From assembly GCA_943789105.1 (NCBI GenBank), contig CALSSW010000005.1, positions 414,001 through 478,000 of the forward strand: a stretch of DNA of 64,000 bases, written 5' to 3'. This stretch comes from an uncultured Ulvibacter sp. Lineage in GTDB: Bacteria > Bacteroidota > Bacteroidia > Flavobacteriales > Flavobacteriaceae. The notes beneath the pieces were generated by a model. It was not told where the DNA came from and ran no database searches. It saw only the letters and a list, made by a program, of their open reading frames with translations. Within the stretch, counting starts at the first letter, position 1, and every line of letters starts with the position of its first letter. A program made the translations under genes and the position numbers. Below are positions 46,272 to 55,834 of the stretch, piece by piece.

Positions 46272-46607
46272 TTGAGTACATTTTTCTTAATAAAAGCTCA
46301 TAAAACCCTTCTAAGTATTGCTGTGTTGTTTTTCTTTATTGGACAACCTATACTAAACTCTATAGTTGTTTCTGGTCAAATTACTGCTATAGTCATTGAT
46401 ATTGACAACGATTCAGAAAAAGAAACTAAAGATAAAAACAAGCAAGAGAAAGAACTCTCTGAAGAAAAAAAGATAACATCAAATCACGGGCAGTTAGCTA
46501 TTGTTTTTTTAAATTCAAATTCAAGAAAAATAGCACCATTTCAAAACGCTTTTTTTGGTTCTGTTTTTTTAGAAATAAGTAATCCTCCACCAGAGGTCTT
46601 TCTTTAG
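46272..46607 (+). CDS. Small hypothetical protein without ATG start (111 residues)
   Basis: Open frame of 111 codons with a hydrophobic segment (about 11-36, LLSIAVLFFFIGQPILNSIVV), a strongly charged linker (about 48-70, rich in Lys, Glu and Asp) and a Pro-rich end (SNPPPEVF). There is no Met anywhere in the frame, so the start must be TTG 46272 or an upstream non-ATG codon; the frame stays open upstream. It is on the strand of the SulP gene and 112 bp before it. Amino-acid content looks like a real single-pass membrane or secreted protein, but I do not recognise it. It could also be a decayed gene start. Confidence 0.45.
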   Translation: MSTFFLIKAHKTLLSIAVLFFFIGQPILNSIVVSGQITAIVIDIDNDSEKETKDKNKQEKELSEEKKITSNHGQLAIVFLNSNSRKIAPFQNAFFGSVFLEISNPPPEVFL

Positions 46608-46685
46608 TTTACCTCTAGTATGAGAAGTTTATTTTAAATTTTTTCATACCCCTACATTTCAATTTTCTATATAATTAAAAAAAAA

Positions 46686-46709
46686 GCAAAATAGCTATTT
46701 CTATTTTGC
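46686..46709 (+). promoter_or_regulatory. Hairpin in the 5' leader of the SulP gene
   Basis: Perfect 9-bp inverted repeat GCAAAATAG (46686-46694) with CTATTTTGC (46701-46709), 6-nt loop. It ends 10 bp before the SulP start codon and is not followed by T residues. It could act as an operator, an attenuating structure over the ribosome site, or a weak terminator for the small ORF. Role unknown. Confidence 0.4.
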
Positions 46710-46719
46710 GCTTACATAT

Positions 46720-48318
46720 ATGTCTAAATCAAATATTTTTAAGAATTTAAAGAACGATATACCTGCAAGTATCGTTGTATTTTTTGTTGCATTACCTCTA
46801 TGTTTGGGTATTGCACTGGCCAGTGGTGCTCCACTATTTTCTGGTCTTATTGCAGGAATTGTTGGTGGTATATTAGTTGGAGTCTTAAGTGGTTCTCAGG
46901 TTGGAGTTAGTGGCCCAGCGGCAGGATTGGCCGCTATTGTACTTACTGCTATTGGGAGTTTGGGTGGTTTTGAGAATTTTTTACTGGCAGTGGTTTTAGG
47001 AGGTGTACTCCAAATGGCATTTGGCTTTTTAAAAGCGGGTATTATAGGGTACTATTTTCCTTCCTCTGTTATTAAAGGAATGCTAACTGGAATTGGTATT
47101 ATTATCATCTTAAAGCAGATTCCTTATTTTTTTGGGTATAATTCTGCCCCAGGAGGTGATTTTGCTTTTTTTCAAGCAGATGGTGACACTACCTTTTCTG
47201 TAATTGTAAATGCTGTAAATGCTATAAGCGTAGGACCTACTATTATAGCTAATATCGCCCTAGTGATTTTGCTGCTGTGGAGTACTATTCTCTCAACTAA
47301 AGGGAAAATTTTCACACTCATTCAAGGGCCACTGGTAGCTGTTGGTGTTGGAATTATATATTATATTTTCACCCAAGATAGTGCAGTATTTGGAATATCA
47401 AATAAGCATCTTGTAAGTGTGCCCATACCAGATAGCTTTAATATGTTTTTAGGGCAGTTTAGTTCACCAAATTTCTCTGGAATCACCAATCCTGCAATCT
47501 GGGTTACAGCTTTTACTATCGCTCTTGTTGCGAGTCTAGAAACATTGCTATGTGTTGAGGCTACCGACAAGTTGGACCCTTTAAAGAGGGTTACTCCAAC
47601 CAATAAAGAACTAGTAGCGCAAGGTGCTGGTAATATTGTATCTGGTTTAATTGGTGGTTTACCAATAACGCAAGTTATTGTAAGATCTTCTGCAAATATA
47701 CAGTCTGGCGGGAAAACCAAAATGGCCGCTATTATACATGGTTTTTTATTGTTAATATCTGTAGTTGCTATACCAACACTTTTAAATAAAATACCTTTAT
47801 CTGTTTTAGCTTCTATTTTACTTATTGTTGGTTATAAACTAGCAAAGCCATCTTTATTTAAACAAATGTATCTATTGGGTTGGAAACAATTTGCCCCTTT
47901 TACTGTAACGGTGTTGGGTATTGTATTTACAGATTTGCTCATTGGTATTACCTTGGGCTTAATTGTTGGTGTTGTTGTTATACTCATAAAGAGTTATCAA
48001 AACTCTCATTTTTTACACATGGAGGATAAAAGCAATGGTGTTATTAAAGTAAAAATGACTCTAGCGGAAGAAGTTACCTTTTTTAATAAAGGTGCTATTT
48101 TAAAAGAATTAGACTCATTACCTAGAGATAGTAGTTTAGAGCTAGACGTCACAAAAACTCGCTATTTGGATAACGATATTATCGAAATTCTTGAGGATTT
48201 TCAAGAAAAGGCTCAAAACAGGAACATTTTTATTATATTAATTTCTGAAAGGGGGATAGTAGAAAATCCAGAAAGTTTTATTGATTTTTTTACATTAAGA
48301 CCAAAAAAAGTATCGTAA
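46720..48318 (+). CDS. SulP-family anion transporter, probable bicarbonate uptake
   Basis: Inner-membrane SLC26/SulP permease, 532 residues, with about 12-14 hydrophobic helices (about 12-430). The signature region is near the N-terminus (IPASIVVFFVALPLCLGIALASGAP). SGLIGGLPITQVIVRSSANIQSGGKT is conserved in helix 8-9, quoted as one motif region at about 306-331. A shortened STAS domain covers about 440-525. The carbonic anhydrase gene follows after 25 bp, a pairing known from bicarbonate-transporting SulP proteins. Substrate is inferred from this pairing. Confidence 0.9.
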   Translation: MSKSNIFKNLKNDIPASIVVFFVALPLCLGIALASGAPLFSGLIAGIVGGILVGVLSGSQVGVSGPAAGLAAIVLTAIGSLGGFENFLLAVVLGGVLQMAFGFLKAGIIGYYFPSSVIKGMLTGIGIIIILKQIPYFFGYNSAPGGDFAFFQADGDTTFSVIVNAVNAISVGPTIIANIALVILLLWSTILSTKGKIFTLIQGPLVAVGVGIIYYIFTQDSAVFGISNKHLVSVPIPDSFNMFLGQFSSPNFSGITNPAIWVTAFTIALVASLETLLCVEATDKLDPLKRVTPTNKELVAQGAGNIVSGLIGGLPITQVIVRSSANIQSGGKTKMAAIIHGFLLLISVVAIPTLLNKIPLSVLASILLIVGYKLAKPSLFKQMYLLGWKQFAPFTVTVLGIVFTDLLIGITLGLIVGVVVILIKSYQNSHFLHMEDKSNGVIKVKMTLAEEVTFFNKGAILKELDSLPRDSSLELDVTKTRYLDNDIIEILEDFQEKAQNRNIFIILISERGIVENPESFIDFFTLRPKKVS

Positions 48319-48343
48319 ATTTAGAACTTTAACAATAATAACT

Positions 48344-48970
48344 ATGAAGGCACACACAAAACAAACACAAGAGGCAATGAGCCCGGATGCTGCTTTAAAA
48401 GCATTAAAAGACGGTAATAATAGATTTGTAACAAATACTCAGGTCTCTAGAGATTTAATGCAACAAGTTGCAGACACAAGTACTGGACAATATCCTTTTG
48501 CAACGGTGTTACATTGTATAGACTCAAGGGTTTCTGCAGAATTGGTTTTTGACCAAGGTATTGGAGATTTATTTAGTATTCGTATCGCAGGAAACTTTGT
48601 GAACGAAGATATTCTAGGGTCTATGGAGTTTGCAACCAAACTAGCAGGCACTAAAATTGTAGTTATATTAGGACATACAGCTTGTGGAGCTGTAAAAGGA
48701 GCCTGTGATTATGCAAAAATGGGAAACCTTACAGGTATGCTTGAAAAAATAACACCAGCTGTTACCGCTGTAACAGAACCTGCAGATACCTCCATGCGCA
48801 CCTCTAGCAACATTGATTTTGTGAATAGGGTAGCAGTTAAAAATGTGCATATGGCCATTGATAATCTAAGAGCTAAGAGTCCTGTGTTAAAAGAGATGGA
48901 AGCTACAGGTGAGATCAAAGTAGTAGGGGCTATGTACCATATAGAAAATGGGCAGGTTACGTTTTTATAA
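48344..48970 (+). CDS. Beta-class carbonic anhydrase
   Basis: Interconverts CO2 and bicarbonate; 208 residues, no signal peptide, hence cytoplasmic. The zinc ligands Cys58, Asp60 (HCIDSRV), His111 and Cys114 (GHTACGAVKGAC) are all present with the usual spacing. Placed 25 bp after the SulP gene and followed by a terminator, so the two form a transcription unit. It would supply or trap bicarbonate for carboxylases. Confidence 0.94.
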   Translation: MKAHTKQTQEAMSPDAALKALKDGNNRFVTNTQVSRDLMQQVADTSTGQYPFATVLHCIDSRVSAELVFDQGIGDLFSIRIAGNFVNEDILGSMEFATKLAGTKIVVILGHTACGAVKGACDYAKMGNLTGMLEKITPAVTAVTEPADTSMRTSSNIDFVNRVAVKNVHMAIDNLRAKSPVLKEMEATGEIKVVGAMYHIENGQVTFL

Positions 48971-48990
48971 CTCGAACTTGCTTTTAACCA

Positions 48991-49026
48991 AAAAAAAACC
49001 GCTTTTTGATAAGCGGTTTTTTTTTG
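48991..49026. terminator. Bidirectional terminator
   Basis: Eight A residues and AACCGCTT (48991-49004) face AAGCGGTT plus T run (49011-49026), loop TTTGAT. Works for the carbonic anhydrase and for the convergent 74-residue gene at 49031. Confidence 0.88.
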
Positions 49027-49030
49027 ATGA

Positions 49031-49255
49031 TTAAGAAATTTCTGATCTCCCTTTGAGGCGAACTTCTATTTTTTTCTTTTTAGCGGTGATGCGTTTCATT
49101 GCATCCATTAATTTTTCGTCTTTTGTTTTCTTGTACATTTCGTTGATAGCAAGTACAAGTCTTTTTGCCTCTCGTGATGCGTGTACACGATCACTGGTAG
49201 ACATGTGGCTCATCTTTGCTTTTTCAAACTCAGCTGCTTCTTCTAATAAATCCAT
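49031..49255 (-). CDS. Small conserved-type hypothetical protein (74 residues)
   Basis: Highly charged, helical 74-residue protein: acidic N-terminal third (MDLLEEAAEFEKAKMSHMS), then Lys/Arg-rich (KRITAKKKKIEVRLKGR). No signal peptide or membrane segment. It has a convincing ATG start and its own terminator hairpin at the 3' side. It resembles small cytosolic flavobacterial proteins of unknown role, possibly nucleic-acid or ribosome associated from its basic tail, but no family can be named. Confidence 0.65.
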   Translation of the reverse strand: MDLLEEAAEFEKAKMSHMSTSDRVHASREAKRLVLAINEMYKKTKDEKLMDAMKRITAKKKKIEVRLKGRSEIS

Positions 49256-49615
49256 CTGGTTTTTAATATCTTTAACTTTTTTATAAACCTACAAAAATAG
49301 GGTGAATCCTGCAAGGGCTAAATACTGATTGTGATTTCTTTAACATTGAAATGACTATTTAACACAATACCAATAAATTCATCCAAAAATAGTATACAGA
49401 GTTACTAATAAATCTCAAAGTTTGTGTCTTGTGTTTAAAACCATAGCGCTTTGGGTAAGAACAATAATACTTGTAAAGCATGGAGCTGTATAAGCTATTT
49501 ACTTTGATAATTTAGAATTATTTTATCTCTATTTATGATGTATTAACTATATTTACTATCAATTATACTACTTTTTTTAGTAGGATGTTTGTATTACACT
49601 TTTATAACCTATATC
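49256..49615. other. Non-coding stretch between divergent genes
   Basis: About 360 bp between the small minus-strand gene and the CotH-type gene. Very AT-rich; no tRNA-like fold, hairpin with T run, or long repeat was found. Presumably contains both divergent promoters, but no clear -33/-7 pair stands out. Confidence 0.5.
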
Positions 49616-51697
49616 ATGAAAAATAAATATTTCCTTTTCTCATTCTTTTTTTTGTTTTTATGGCAAGTATCATTATCACAACAAACAATATTAAGTGATA
49701 GCAACTTACCTATTATGGTAATTTCTACAGATATAGATCCAGATACAAACGCACCCACAGAAATACCAGATGAGCCAAAAGTATTGGCAACCATGCAGCT
49801 TATTTACAGACCAGACGGCACTAGAAATTATCTGACAGATATTACAAACCCATCTTTTTTAAACTATAATGGTAGGATAGGGATCGAATTAAGAGGCAGT
49901 AGCTCCCAGGCATTAGATAAAAAACCATATGGTTTCACGACTCTTTTGGAGGATGATGATTCCAATAACAATGTTAGCCTGTTGGGGATGCCTTCAGAGA
50001 ATGATTGGATTTTAAATTCTTTAGCATTTGACCCCTCTATGGTTCGTGATTATTTGTCTTACACATTGGCTAGTAACATGGGTAATTATGCCCCAAGGGT
50101 GCAGTATATTGAAGTAATTGTTAATGATGACTACAAGGGAGTTTACTTTTTAACTGAGAAAATAAAGAGAGATTCTGACAGAGTTAATTTAAAAAAAATA
50201 GCCGATGATGAAGACAGTTTTCCTGAGGTAACTGGAGGGTACATAATAAAGGCAGACAAAACCACTGGAGGAGATGAGATAGCTTGGACAATGCCTAATT
50301 ATGGAGGTTGGGACACTAATTTTTTACATCATTATCCCAAAACTGAGGATATTACTTCTGCCCAAGCTAATTATATAGAAAACGTTTTTTATGATTTGGA
50401 AGCTAGAACAAACCCTGCTAACTCCTCAATTACAAACGGATACCCATCTATTATAGATATACCTAGTTTTGTAGATTATATCCTTGTGGCAGAAATTGCC
50501 TCAAATCCAGATGCTTATCAATTTAGTACCTATTTCCACAAAGATAGAGGAGGAAAACTAAGAGCAGGGCCTATATGGGATTACAACTTATCTTTCGGAA
50601 ATGATTTATTTGTTTTTGGATTTGATAGAAGTTTTTTTGATGTATGGCAATTAGATTTTGAAAATAGAGGCGCTAAATTTTGGAGAGATTTATTTCAAGA
50701 TGACACCTTTAATTGTTATTTGGCAAAACGTTGGTTTGAGCTAACAGCTGTAAATAACCCCCTTAATTATTTTACAATTACAAATCTAATAGACGGGTAT
50801 GTAGACGTACTAACCGAATCTAAGGAAAGAGAGCTACAACGATGGCCTCCTGTGGAAGATTGGCCTACGGTAGCCGATCAAGCCCAAAACATTATCGAAA
50901 TGAAAGAGTGGCTTCAAAACCGAATTAATTGGATGAACACAAATATTGGTTCTTCTAGTAATTGTTTGAATATTCCTGTTCCAGATTTAGTGATTAGTAA
51001 AATACACTACAATCCATTGGAGGATTCAGGGTATTCTAGTAAAGAGTTAGAATTTATTGAAATAACTAATAATTCAAATCAAGGTATAGATCTAACAGGA
51101 TACTATATTAGAGAATTGGGGGTTTCATACCAATTTACTGAAGATGCTTCAGTTCTTGGAAACCAAAAAATTTATTTATGTAGTGATGCCACAGCATTTG
51201 AAGCGTATTATGGTTTTGCCCCCTTTGGAACCTTTACTAGGGATTTAAGCAACAATTCTTACAACATCATGCTGTCTGATGCTTTAGGTAACACCATAGA
51301 CCAGGTTAGGTATATGGATAGTGATCCTTGGCCAGACCAGGCTGATGGAGAGGGCCCGTATTTACAATTGGTGGATATAAGCTCAGACAACTCCTTGGCA
51401 AGTAACTGGATAGCAAGTAGCCAGTCTCTTTCAATGCAAGATGTTGCATCACCACAGCAGCAAATAATTGTTTATCCAAACCCTACAAAAGGCCTGATAA
51501 CTATTGAATATGATTTTTTAAATACCGATATTTTAGAATTTTCAATTTATAATTCAATGGGTCAATCTGTTGGAGATTTTCTAGTCAAGTCAAGTAATTT
51601 AGAACTTAATTTAAGTAATCTACCCAGTGGTTTTTATTACTATAACATCAAACACAAGGGAGACATAATTTCTAGGAATAAAATTATTAAAAAATAA
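49616..51697 (+). CDS. T9SS-secreted CotH-kinase / lamin-tail-domain protein
   Basis: ATG 49616 gives 693 residues with a signal peptide (ending VSLSQQ). A CotH kinase-like domain covers about 75-430 (GRIGIELRGSSSQALDKKPY, VNDDYKGVYFLTEKIKRD, GPIWDYNLSFGND). This fold phosphorylates spore-coat proteins in Bacillus, but secreted bacterial homologues are of unknown substrate. A lamin-tail domain follows (about 460-590, DLVISKIHYNPLEDSG, ELEFIEITNNS). The T9SS tail is at about 615-693 (VYPNPTKGLITIEY, LSNLPSGFYYYNI, IIKK). Earlier start codons would extend before the signal peptide. Confidence 0.9.
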   Translation: MKNKYFLFSFFFLFLWQVSLSQQTILSDSNLPIMVISTDIDPDTNAPTEIPDEPKVLATMQLIYRPDGTRNYLTDITNPSFLNYNGRIGIELRGSSSQALDKKPYGFTTLLEDDDSNNNVSLLGMPSENDWILNSLAFDPSMVRDYLSYTLASNMGNYAPRVQYIEVIVNDDYKGVYFLTEKIKRDSDRVNLKKIADDEDSFPEVTGGYIIKADKTTGGDEIAWTMPNYGGWDTNFLHHYPKTEDITSAQANYIENVFYDLEARTNPANSSITNGYPSIIDIPSFVDYILVAEIASNPDAYQFSTYFHKDRGGKLRAGPIWDYNLSFGNDLFVFGFDRSFFDVWQLDFENRGAKFWRDLFQDDTFNCYLAKRWFELTAVNNPLNYFTITNLIDGYVDVLTESKERELQRWPPVEDWPTVADQAQNIIEMKEWLQNRINWMNTNIGSSSNCLNIPVPDLVISKIHYNPLEDSGYSSKELEFIEITNNSNQGIDLTGYYIRELGVSYQFTEDASVLGNQKIYLCSDATAFEAYYGFAPFGTFTRDLSNNSYNIMLSDALGNTIDQVRYMDSDPWPDQADGEGPYLQLVDISSDNSLASNWIASSQSLSMQDVASPQQQIIVYPNPTKGLITIEYDFLNTDILEFSIYNSMGQSVGDFLVKSSNLELNLSNLPSGFYYYNIKHKGDIISRNKIIKK

Positions 51698-51699
51698 AA

Positions 51700-51725
51700 A
51701 AACCTTACCCAATTGGGTAAGGTTT
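51700..51725. terminator. Bidirectional palindromic terminator
   Basis: Perfect 11-bp stem AAACCTTACCC (51700-51710) with GGGTAAGGTTT (51715-51725) around AATT, 2 bp after the CotH-type stop. The A run before it favours termination of the convergent lipoprotein gene; both genes can share it. Confidence 0.8.
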
Positions 51726-51750
51726 GTAAGATTTAAAAAATGTTTAAAAG

Positions 51751-52251
51751 TTATTCAGTAACTTCTTCTTGCACTTCTTCTTGAAGATAATTTACCAAGC
51801 CACTTGCATCAAAATAATCTCCTCCACTTATAACAAGTCCATCTTTAAAGTCCCAGGTGTGGTAGGCTTTCACTTCCCATTTTTTACCGGTTTCAGTATG
51901 TGTTCCAGACCAAGTTCCGTAAGATCGTACACTTCCATCGGCTATGCCAGTTTCAGCCAAAACACCCGGTAGCCAATTGTCAGCGGTATATTTTACATTT
52001 TCCATTTGATCCTGCCATGCTTTTAAATACTGGCCAAATTCTTCTTTTCCAATTTCAGTAGATCCAAAAAATACAGGTTGCCATTTAACATCCTCATGCA
52101 ATAAGTCTAGCTGAGCTTGAAAATCTGCCTCAGAAGCCTGAAGTTCTAACATTTTTTTTGCAGTAACGGTATTTTTAGCAAATTCTGGGGGTAATCCTTG
52201 AGAGCAAGAAATTAAAAGGGACACTGCTAATACACTAAGTAATTTTTTCAT
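51751..52251 (-). CDS. SnoaL/NTF2-like lipoprotein
   Basis: 166 residues with a lipoprotein signal (SLLISC, Cys16) and an NTF2-like cone fold expected from about 30-150 (LLHEDVKWQPVFFGSTEIG, EFGQYLKAWQDQ, KAYHTWDFKDGLVISGGDYFDASG). Such proteins are often annotated as nuclear transport factor 2 family or SnoaL-like; some are isomerases, others bind small ligands. Acidic C-terminus (QEEVQEEVTE). Function unassigned. Single gene, convergent with the CotH-type gene. Confidence 0.78.
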   Translation of the reverse strand: MKKLLSVLAVSLLISCSQGLPPEFAKNTVTAKKMLELQASEADFQAQLDLLHEDVKWQPVFFGSTEIGKEEFGQYLKAWQDQMENVKYTADNWLPGVLAETGIADGSVRSYGTWSGTHTETGKKWEVKAYHTWDFKDGLVISGGDYFDASGLVNYLQEEVQEEVTE

Positions 52252-52400
52252 TTTTTCATTTTTAAATTAGTTGTCCTACGAAATTAATTTAATTTTTTAG
52301 AATATAAAAATTAAATTAGCACAATACATGAATACTATGAGAATTAACTCATACTATTTCAATGAAAGTTTAGATATTTTTAAAAATTGCTGTTATTTTA

Positions 52401-52420
52401 AACAAGAATACTTTTCTTGT
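52401..52420. other. Short hairpin upstream of the RmuC gene
   Basis: ACAAGAA (52402-52408) pairs with TTCTTGT (52414-52420) across 5 nt. It is not followed by a T run, so it is not a terminator. It lies about 64 bp before the RmuC start, in the 232-bp gap between divergent genes, and may be an operator. Role unknown. Confidence 0.3.
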
Positions 52421-52483
52421 CTAACTTTTGATATTTAATATGTAATTTTAGATACTTTTTTAATCACTTTTATCCAAAATTTT

Positions 52484-53659
52484 ATGGAGTTTATCATTTT
52501 AGCATGTATAGTAATTGGTTTTGTAGGTCTGGCTTTCTATTTAAAAAGACAACAAACAAGCCCAGCGTCTCAATTTGAAGAGAAAGATGCTAGGATATTG
52601 GTGTTAGAAAAAGAAATAAGTGAGAGAAACACTACTATTACAAACCTTACTAATGAGCTGCAAATTGCAGCTGCAAGGACAGAGAATTTTGAGCAAATAA
52701 AGCTTGAAAAGACAGCAATCAATGAGCGTCTTACGCAAGTTGATAGAGAGCGAAACTCACTAAAAAATGAAAACATAGCTTATCAAAAAGCAGAGGAGGG
52801 GCGTCAAAAAGAAGTTACCAAAAGTATTGCAAGTGCCCTTACCCTTCAAGAATCATTAGAAGCAGAGAAATCACGCCTTAACGATGAGCGCGTTCAAGAA
52901 AAAGAGGATGTGTTAAAAAAAATGAAACTAAAATGGTCTGACCATGAAAAAGATGTTCAAAACCATTTGCAACTCATATGCAGAAATAACGTCATTACCT
53001 ACGTTAGTCAAGAAGATTTCCCACACCCGAGAAACAAGCCAGACAGCTCTATTGAGATTATGGATCAACTCATTGTCTTTGATGCCAAAAGCCCTGCTAA
53101 TGATGATTTATCTAATTTCCCTAAATACATAAAGGCACAAACAGAAAACCTAAAAAAATATGCAAAACATGACAATGTAAAGAATGATTTGTTTTTAGTG
53201 ATCCCTTCCAACACCCTAGAGGTGATCAATCAGTTTCATTATAATATCGGAGATTACAATGTATATATCATCACTAAAGACGCCTTAGAGCCTATTGTTT
53301 TAAGCCTGAAAAAAATCGAGGACTATGAATTTGCAGACAAATTAAGTCCAGAAGAGCGTGATAATATTTGTAGAATTATTGGAAAGTTTGCCCACACTAC
53401 AAAAAGGCGTATACAGGTCGACGAGTTTTTTGCCCGAGAGTTTTTGGACACCCTTACCAAAGCGGGTTCTCAATTGCCTAGAGATATTCTAGAAAACGTA
53501 ATTAAATTCGAAAATGCCGAGAAGTTAAACCCGCCCATGGAAAAACGAAACAAAAAAATTCTTACCAAAGATTTAAAGGAGAATGTTGATAAGCTTGAAA
53601 AAGAAATGGAGATGCGCGAAATTCCAAAAATATCTCCCAAGACAGATTTTGATTTGTAG
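52484..53659 (+). CDS. rmuC: RmuC-family DNA recombination protein
   Basis: 391 residues: an N-terminal membrane helix (about 2-18, FIILACIVIGFVGLAFYL), a long coiled coil (about 28-155) and the RmuC nuclease-like core (about 160-340). FDAKSPANDDLSNFPKYI carries the conserved substrate-side Lys of PD-(D/E)XK-like folds. RmuC limits DNA inversions at short repeats in E. coli. The match is by architecture and the core region. Stands alone; no clear terminator follows in the 132-bp gap. Confidence 0.75.
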   Translation: MEFIILACIVIGFVGLAFYLKRQQTSPASQFEEKDARILVLEKEISERNTTITNLTNELQIAAARTENFEQIKLEKTAINERLTQVDRERNSLKNENIAYQKAEEGRQKEVTKSIASALTLQESLEAEKSRLNDERVQEKEDVLKKMKLKWSDHEKDVQNHLQLICRNNVITYVSQEDFPHPRNKPDSSIEIMDQLIVFDAKSPANDDLSNFPKYIKAQTENLKKYAKHDNVKNDLFLVIPSNTLEVINQFHYNIGDYNVYIITKDALEPIVLSLKKIEDYEFADKLSPEERDNICRIIGKFAHTTKRRIQVDEFFAREFLDTLTKAGSQLPRDILENVIKFENAEKLNPPMEKRNKKILTKDLKENVDKLEKEMEMREIPKISPKTDFDL

Positions 53660-53791
53660 TGCATCAAACTAAAAGGTTTTGACAGTGCGCTGGCTTTTTT
53701 AAATCCAATAGTCTTAAAAATAAAAACTCATTGCTTTTGTATCTGCCTTTAAATTTTAGATGATAAATTCAATGCTTTTTTGGAAATGATT

Positions 53792-54367
53792 TTACACTCG
53801 AATGTCTTTATAGGTGTTGCGTTCTACGCGTTTTAAGTATTTGGCTCTGGTTTGATCACTAACAAAGGGAACAGACCAAAATTGGTTTGTTTTTAAAAAC
53901 AAAGAAAGTCTCCAGCCAAATACAAAGGTATACACCCCCATTACAAGACGTAATTTAACAGAGTTTAAATACAGGGTGCGAACTGGAAGTGCAGGCGCAC
54001 CATGTGTGATATAGGTACGTACTTTTTTATTCTTTAAAAATGGTTTGGGGTACGCATACAGTTTGGTAATGTTTACAAATTGATAAGCAAATCCAGGAGT
54101 AAAAACCTCGTCGAAGAATATTTCAGCGCGTGGTGTTAGTCTAAACCACCATACGGGGGATATGATAAAAATATTTTCTGACCATGTTATAAGATCTTTG
54201 TAGGAGGCAATTAATTTGGTTCGGGGCCTTGTAAAACTATCACTGTATAAATCTATAATTTTAAGTTCCTGCCCTTTAGACTCGATGCTTGTTTTAATGG
54301 TTTCAAAGATGCCATTGTAACAAAATGATTTTTTGTCTGGATGCCCTATAATTATTAGATTTTTCAT
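53792..54367 (-). CDS. NAD(P)H-dependent oxidoreductase, flavodoxin-like fold (KefF/MdaB type)
   Basis: 191-residue cytoplasmic flavoprotein. N-terminal flavodoxin strand and phosphate loop (NLIIIGHPDKKSFCYNGI), SENIFIISPVWWFRLTPRAEIFFDEVF (FMN and active-site region) and a GAPALPVRT segment. Family members reduce quinones or act as ancillary proteins of potassium efflux; the substrate is unknown here. Divergent from the truncated sulfatase; the 63-bp gap leaves no room for a normal sulfatase 5' end. Confidence 0.88.
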   Translation of the reverse strand: MKNLIIIGHPDKKSFCYNGIFETIKTSIESKGQELKIIDLYSDSFTRPRTKLIASYKDLITWSENIFIISPVWWFRLTPRAEIFFDEVFTPGFAYQFVNITKLYAYPKPFLKNKKVRTYITHGAPALPVRTLYLNSVKLRLVMGVYTFVFGWRLSLFLKTNQFWSVPFVSDQTRAKYLKRVERNTYKDIRV

Positions 54368-54430
54368 ATTTAAGTATTGTGTGAAATTAATATTTTAATC
54401 AATACCTATTATTTTTAAACCTATAAATGA

Positions 54431-55831
54431 TTGTTAAAGTTAATACCTCAATTATCTGAAAGTATAAAAAGGCATACCCAAGATTTTTTAATACAACGTA
54501 CTTGTAAGGGTGTGTTATTTAATAATACACATGTGCAGTACCCACTTTGCGGGCCTTCTAGAGTTTCTTTGATGACTGGTTTATATCCAGACCAAACAAA
54601 GTCGAAAAAATTACGACTTTATGTAAGACAAACAATTCCAGATGTTATTACAATTGGTCAAAAGTTTAGAATGGAGAATTATAATTCAGTTAGAGTGGGA
54701 AAAATATTTCATTACCATAACCCTAGAGATATTGGTACTGCAGGTCATGATGATTCATTTACTTGGGACAGAACTGTTAACCCTTATGGGCGGGATAAAA
54801 TTGAGGAGTATAAAATTAATTCCTTAAAACCAAAACTAGATGGAGGAACTCTTAGTTGGTTAGAATCAGAAGGCACAGATGTAGAACAGACAGACGGTAT
54901 TGGCGCCCTTGAAACCATGAGTTTTTTAGATGAGTTTTCTAAGAGTGATGAGAATTTCTTTTTAGCTTTTGGATTGTATAGACCTCATGTTCCTTTTGTT
55001 GCTCCAAAAAAATATTTTGATCTTTATGACATAGATGATTTTCAAGTTCCTGAGAGCACACAGGAATATTTAAAATCTATTCCAACAACGGCAGCCCTTT
55101 CAGTTCGAGCAAAAAAAGAGCAACTTAATTTAGATACCCAATTAGCAAAGAAAATAAAAAGAGCATATTACGCCACCACCAGTTTTATGGATGCTCAAAT
55201 TGGTAGTGTTTTAGATAAGCTTAAGGAAACGGGACTAGATAAAAATACGATAGTTATCTTTACCTCAGACCATGGTTACCATCTTGGAGAGCAAGGCCAT
55301 TGGCAAAAACAAACACTTTTTGAAAATTCTACTCGGGTTCCCTTGATTATCGCAGGACCTGGAATAAAAGGGAATAAAAAAATTAATAATTTGGTAGAGT
55401 TAGTTGATCTATATCCTACAATTATGGATTTAGTTAAAATTAAACCACCTCAATTTTTAAGTGGTAAAAGTATTGTGCCAATGCTTGAAAATTCAGAGAT
55501 AATTATTAGAGAAAGTGCCCTTTCTGAGCTTCAAGTAAATAGAGACAGGGGTATTGCGCAAGGCTACTCAATAAAAACAAATAGGTATCGATTAAATCAA
55601 TGGGAATATCAAGGCTTAAAACAACATGAATTATACGATCATTTTGATGATTCATCTGAGCTTAATAACCTTGCAGGGCATCAAGACTTTCAGAACATTA
55701 AAGATTCTTTGATTACTGTTTTAAATAACCGAATTATTGCTGCTCAGAAGCGACCTGTTGGTTTAGGTAGACAGATTGACAATGCTACTCCTTGGTCTGA
55801 ACCAAGTAGAATTTACTCAAAACAAAAATAA
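54431..55831 (+). pseudogene. Sulfatase (iduronate-2-sulfatase-like), 5'-truncated
   Basis: Formylglycine-dependent sulfatase of the S1 family. The 466-codon open frame lacks a proper start (only TTG 54431) and a signal peptide. The formylglycine motif CGPSR is at residue 40, whereas in intact relatives it comes some 45-60 residues later in the chain. The N-terminal metal-binding Asp-Asp strand is therefore missing. The remnant before GVLFNNTHVQYPL looks frameshifted. The rest is well preserved: LRLYVRQTIPDVI, LYRPHVPFVAP and SDHGYHLGEQGHWQKQTLFEN (metal and sulfate ligands) within about 300-325, and a C-terminal ELYDHFDDSSELNNLA. First of the damaged genes, followed by repeat R1. Probably inactive; a non-canonical start giving a shortened protein is less likely. 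Confidence 0.75.
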
Positions 55832-55834
55832 AAG

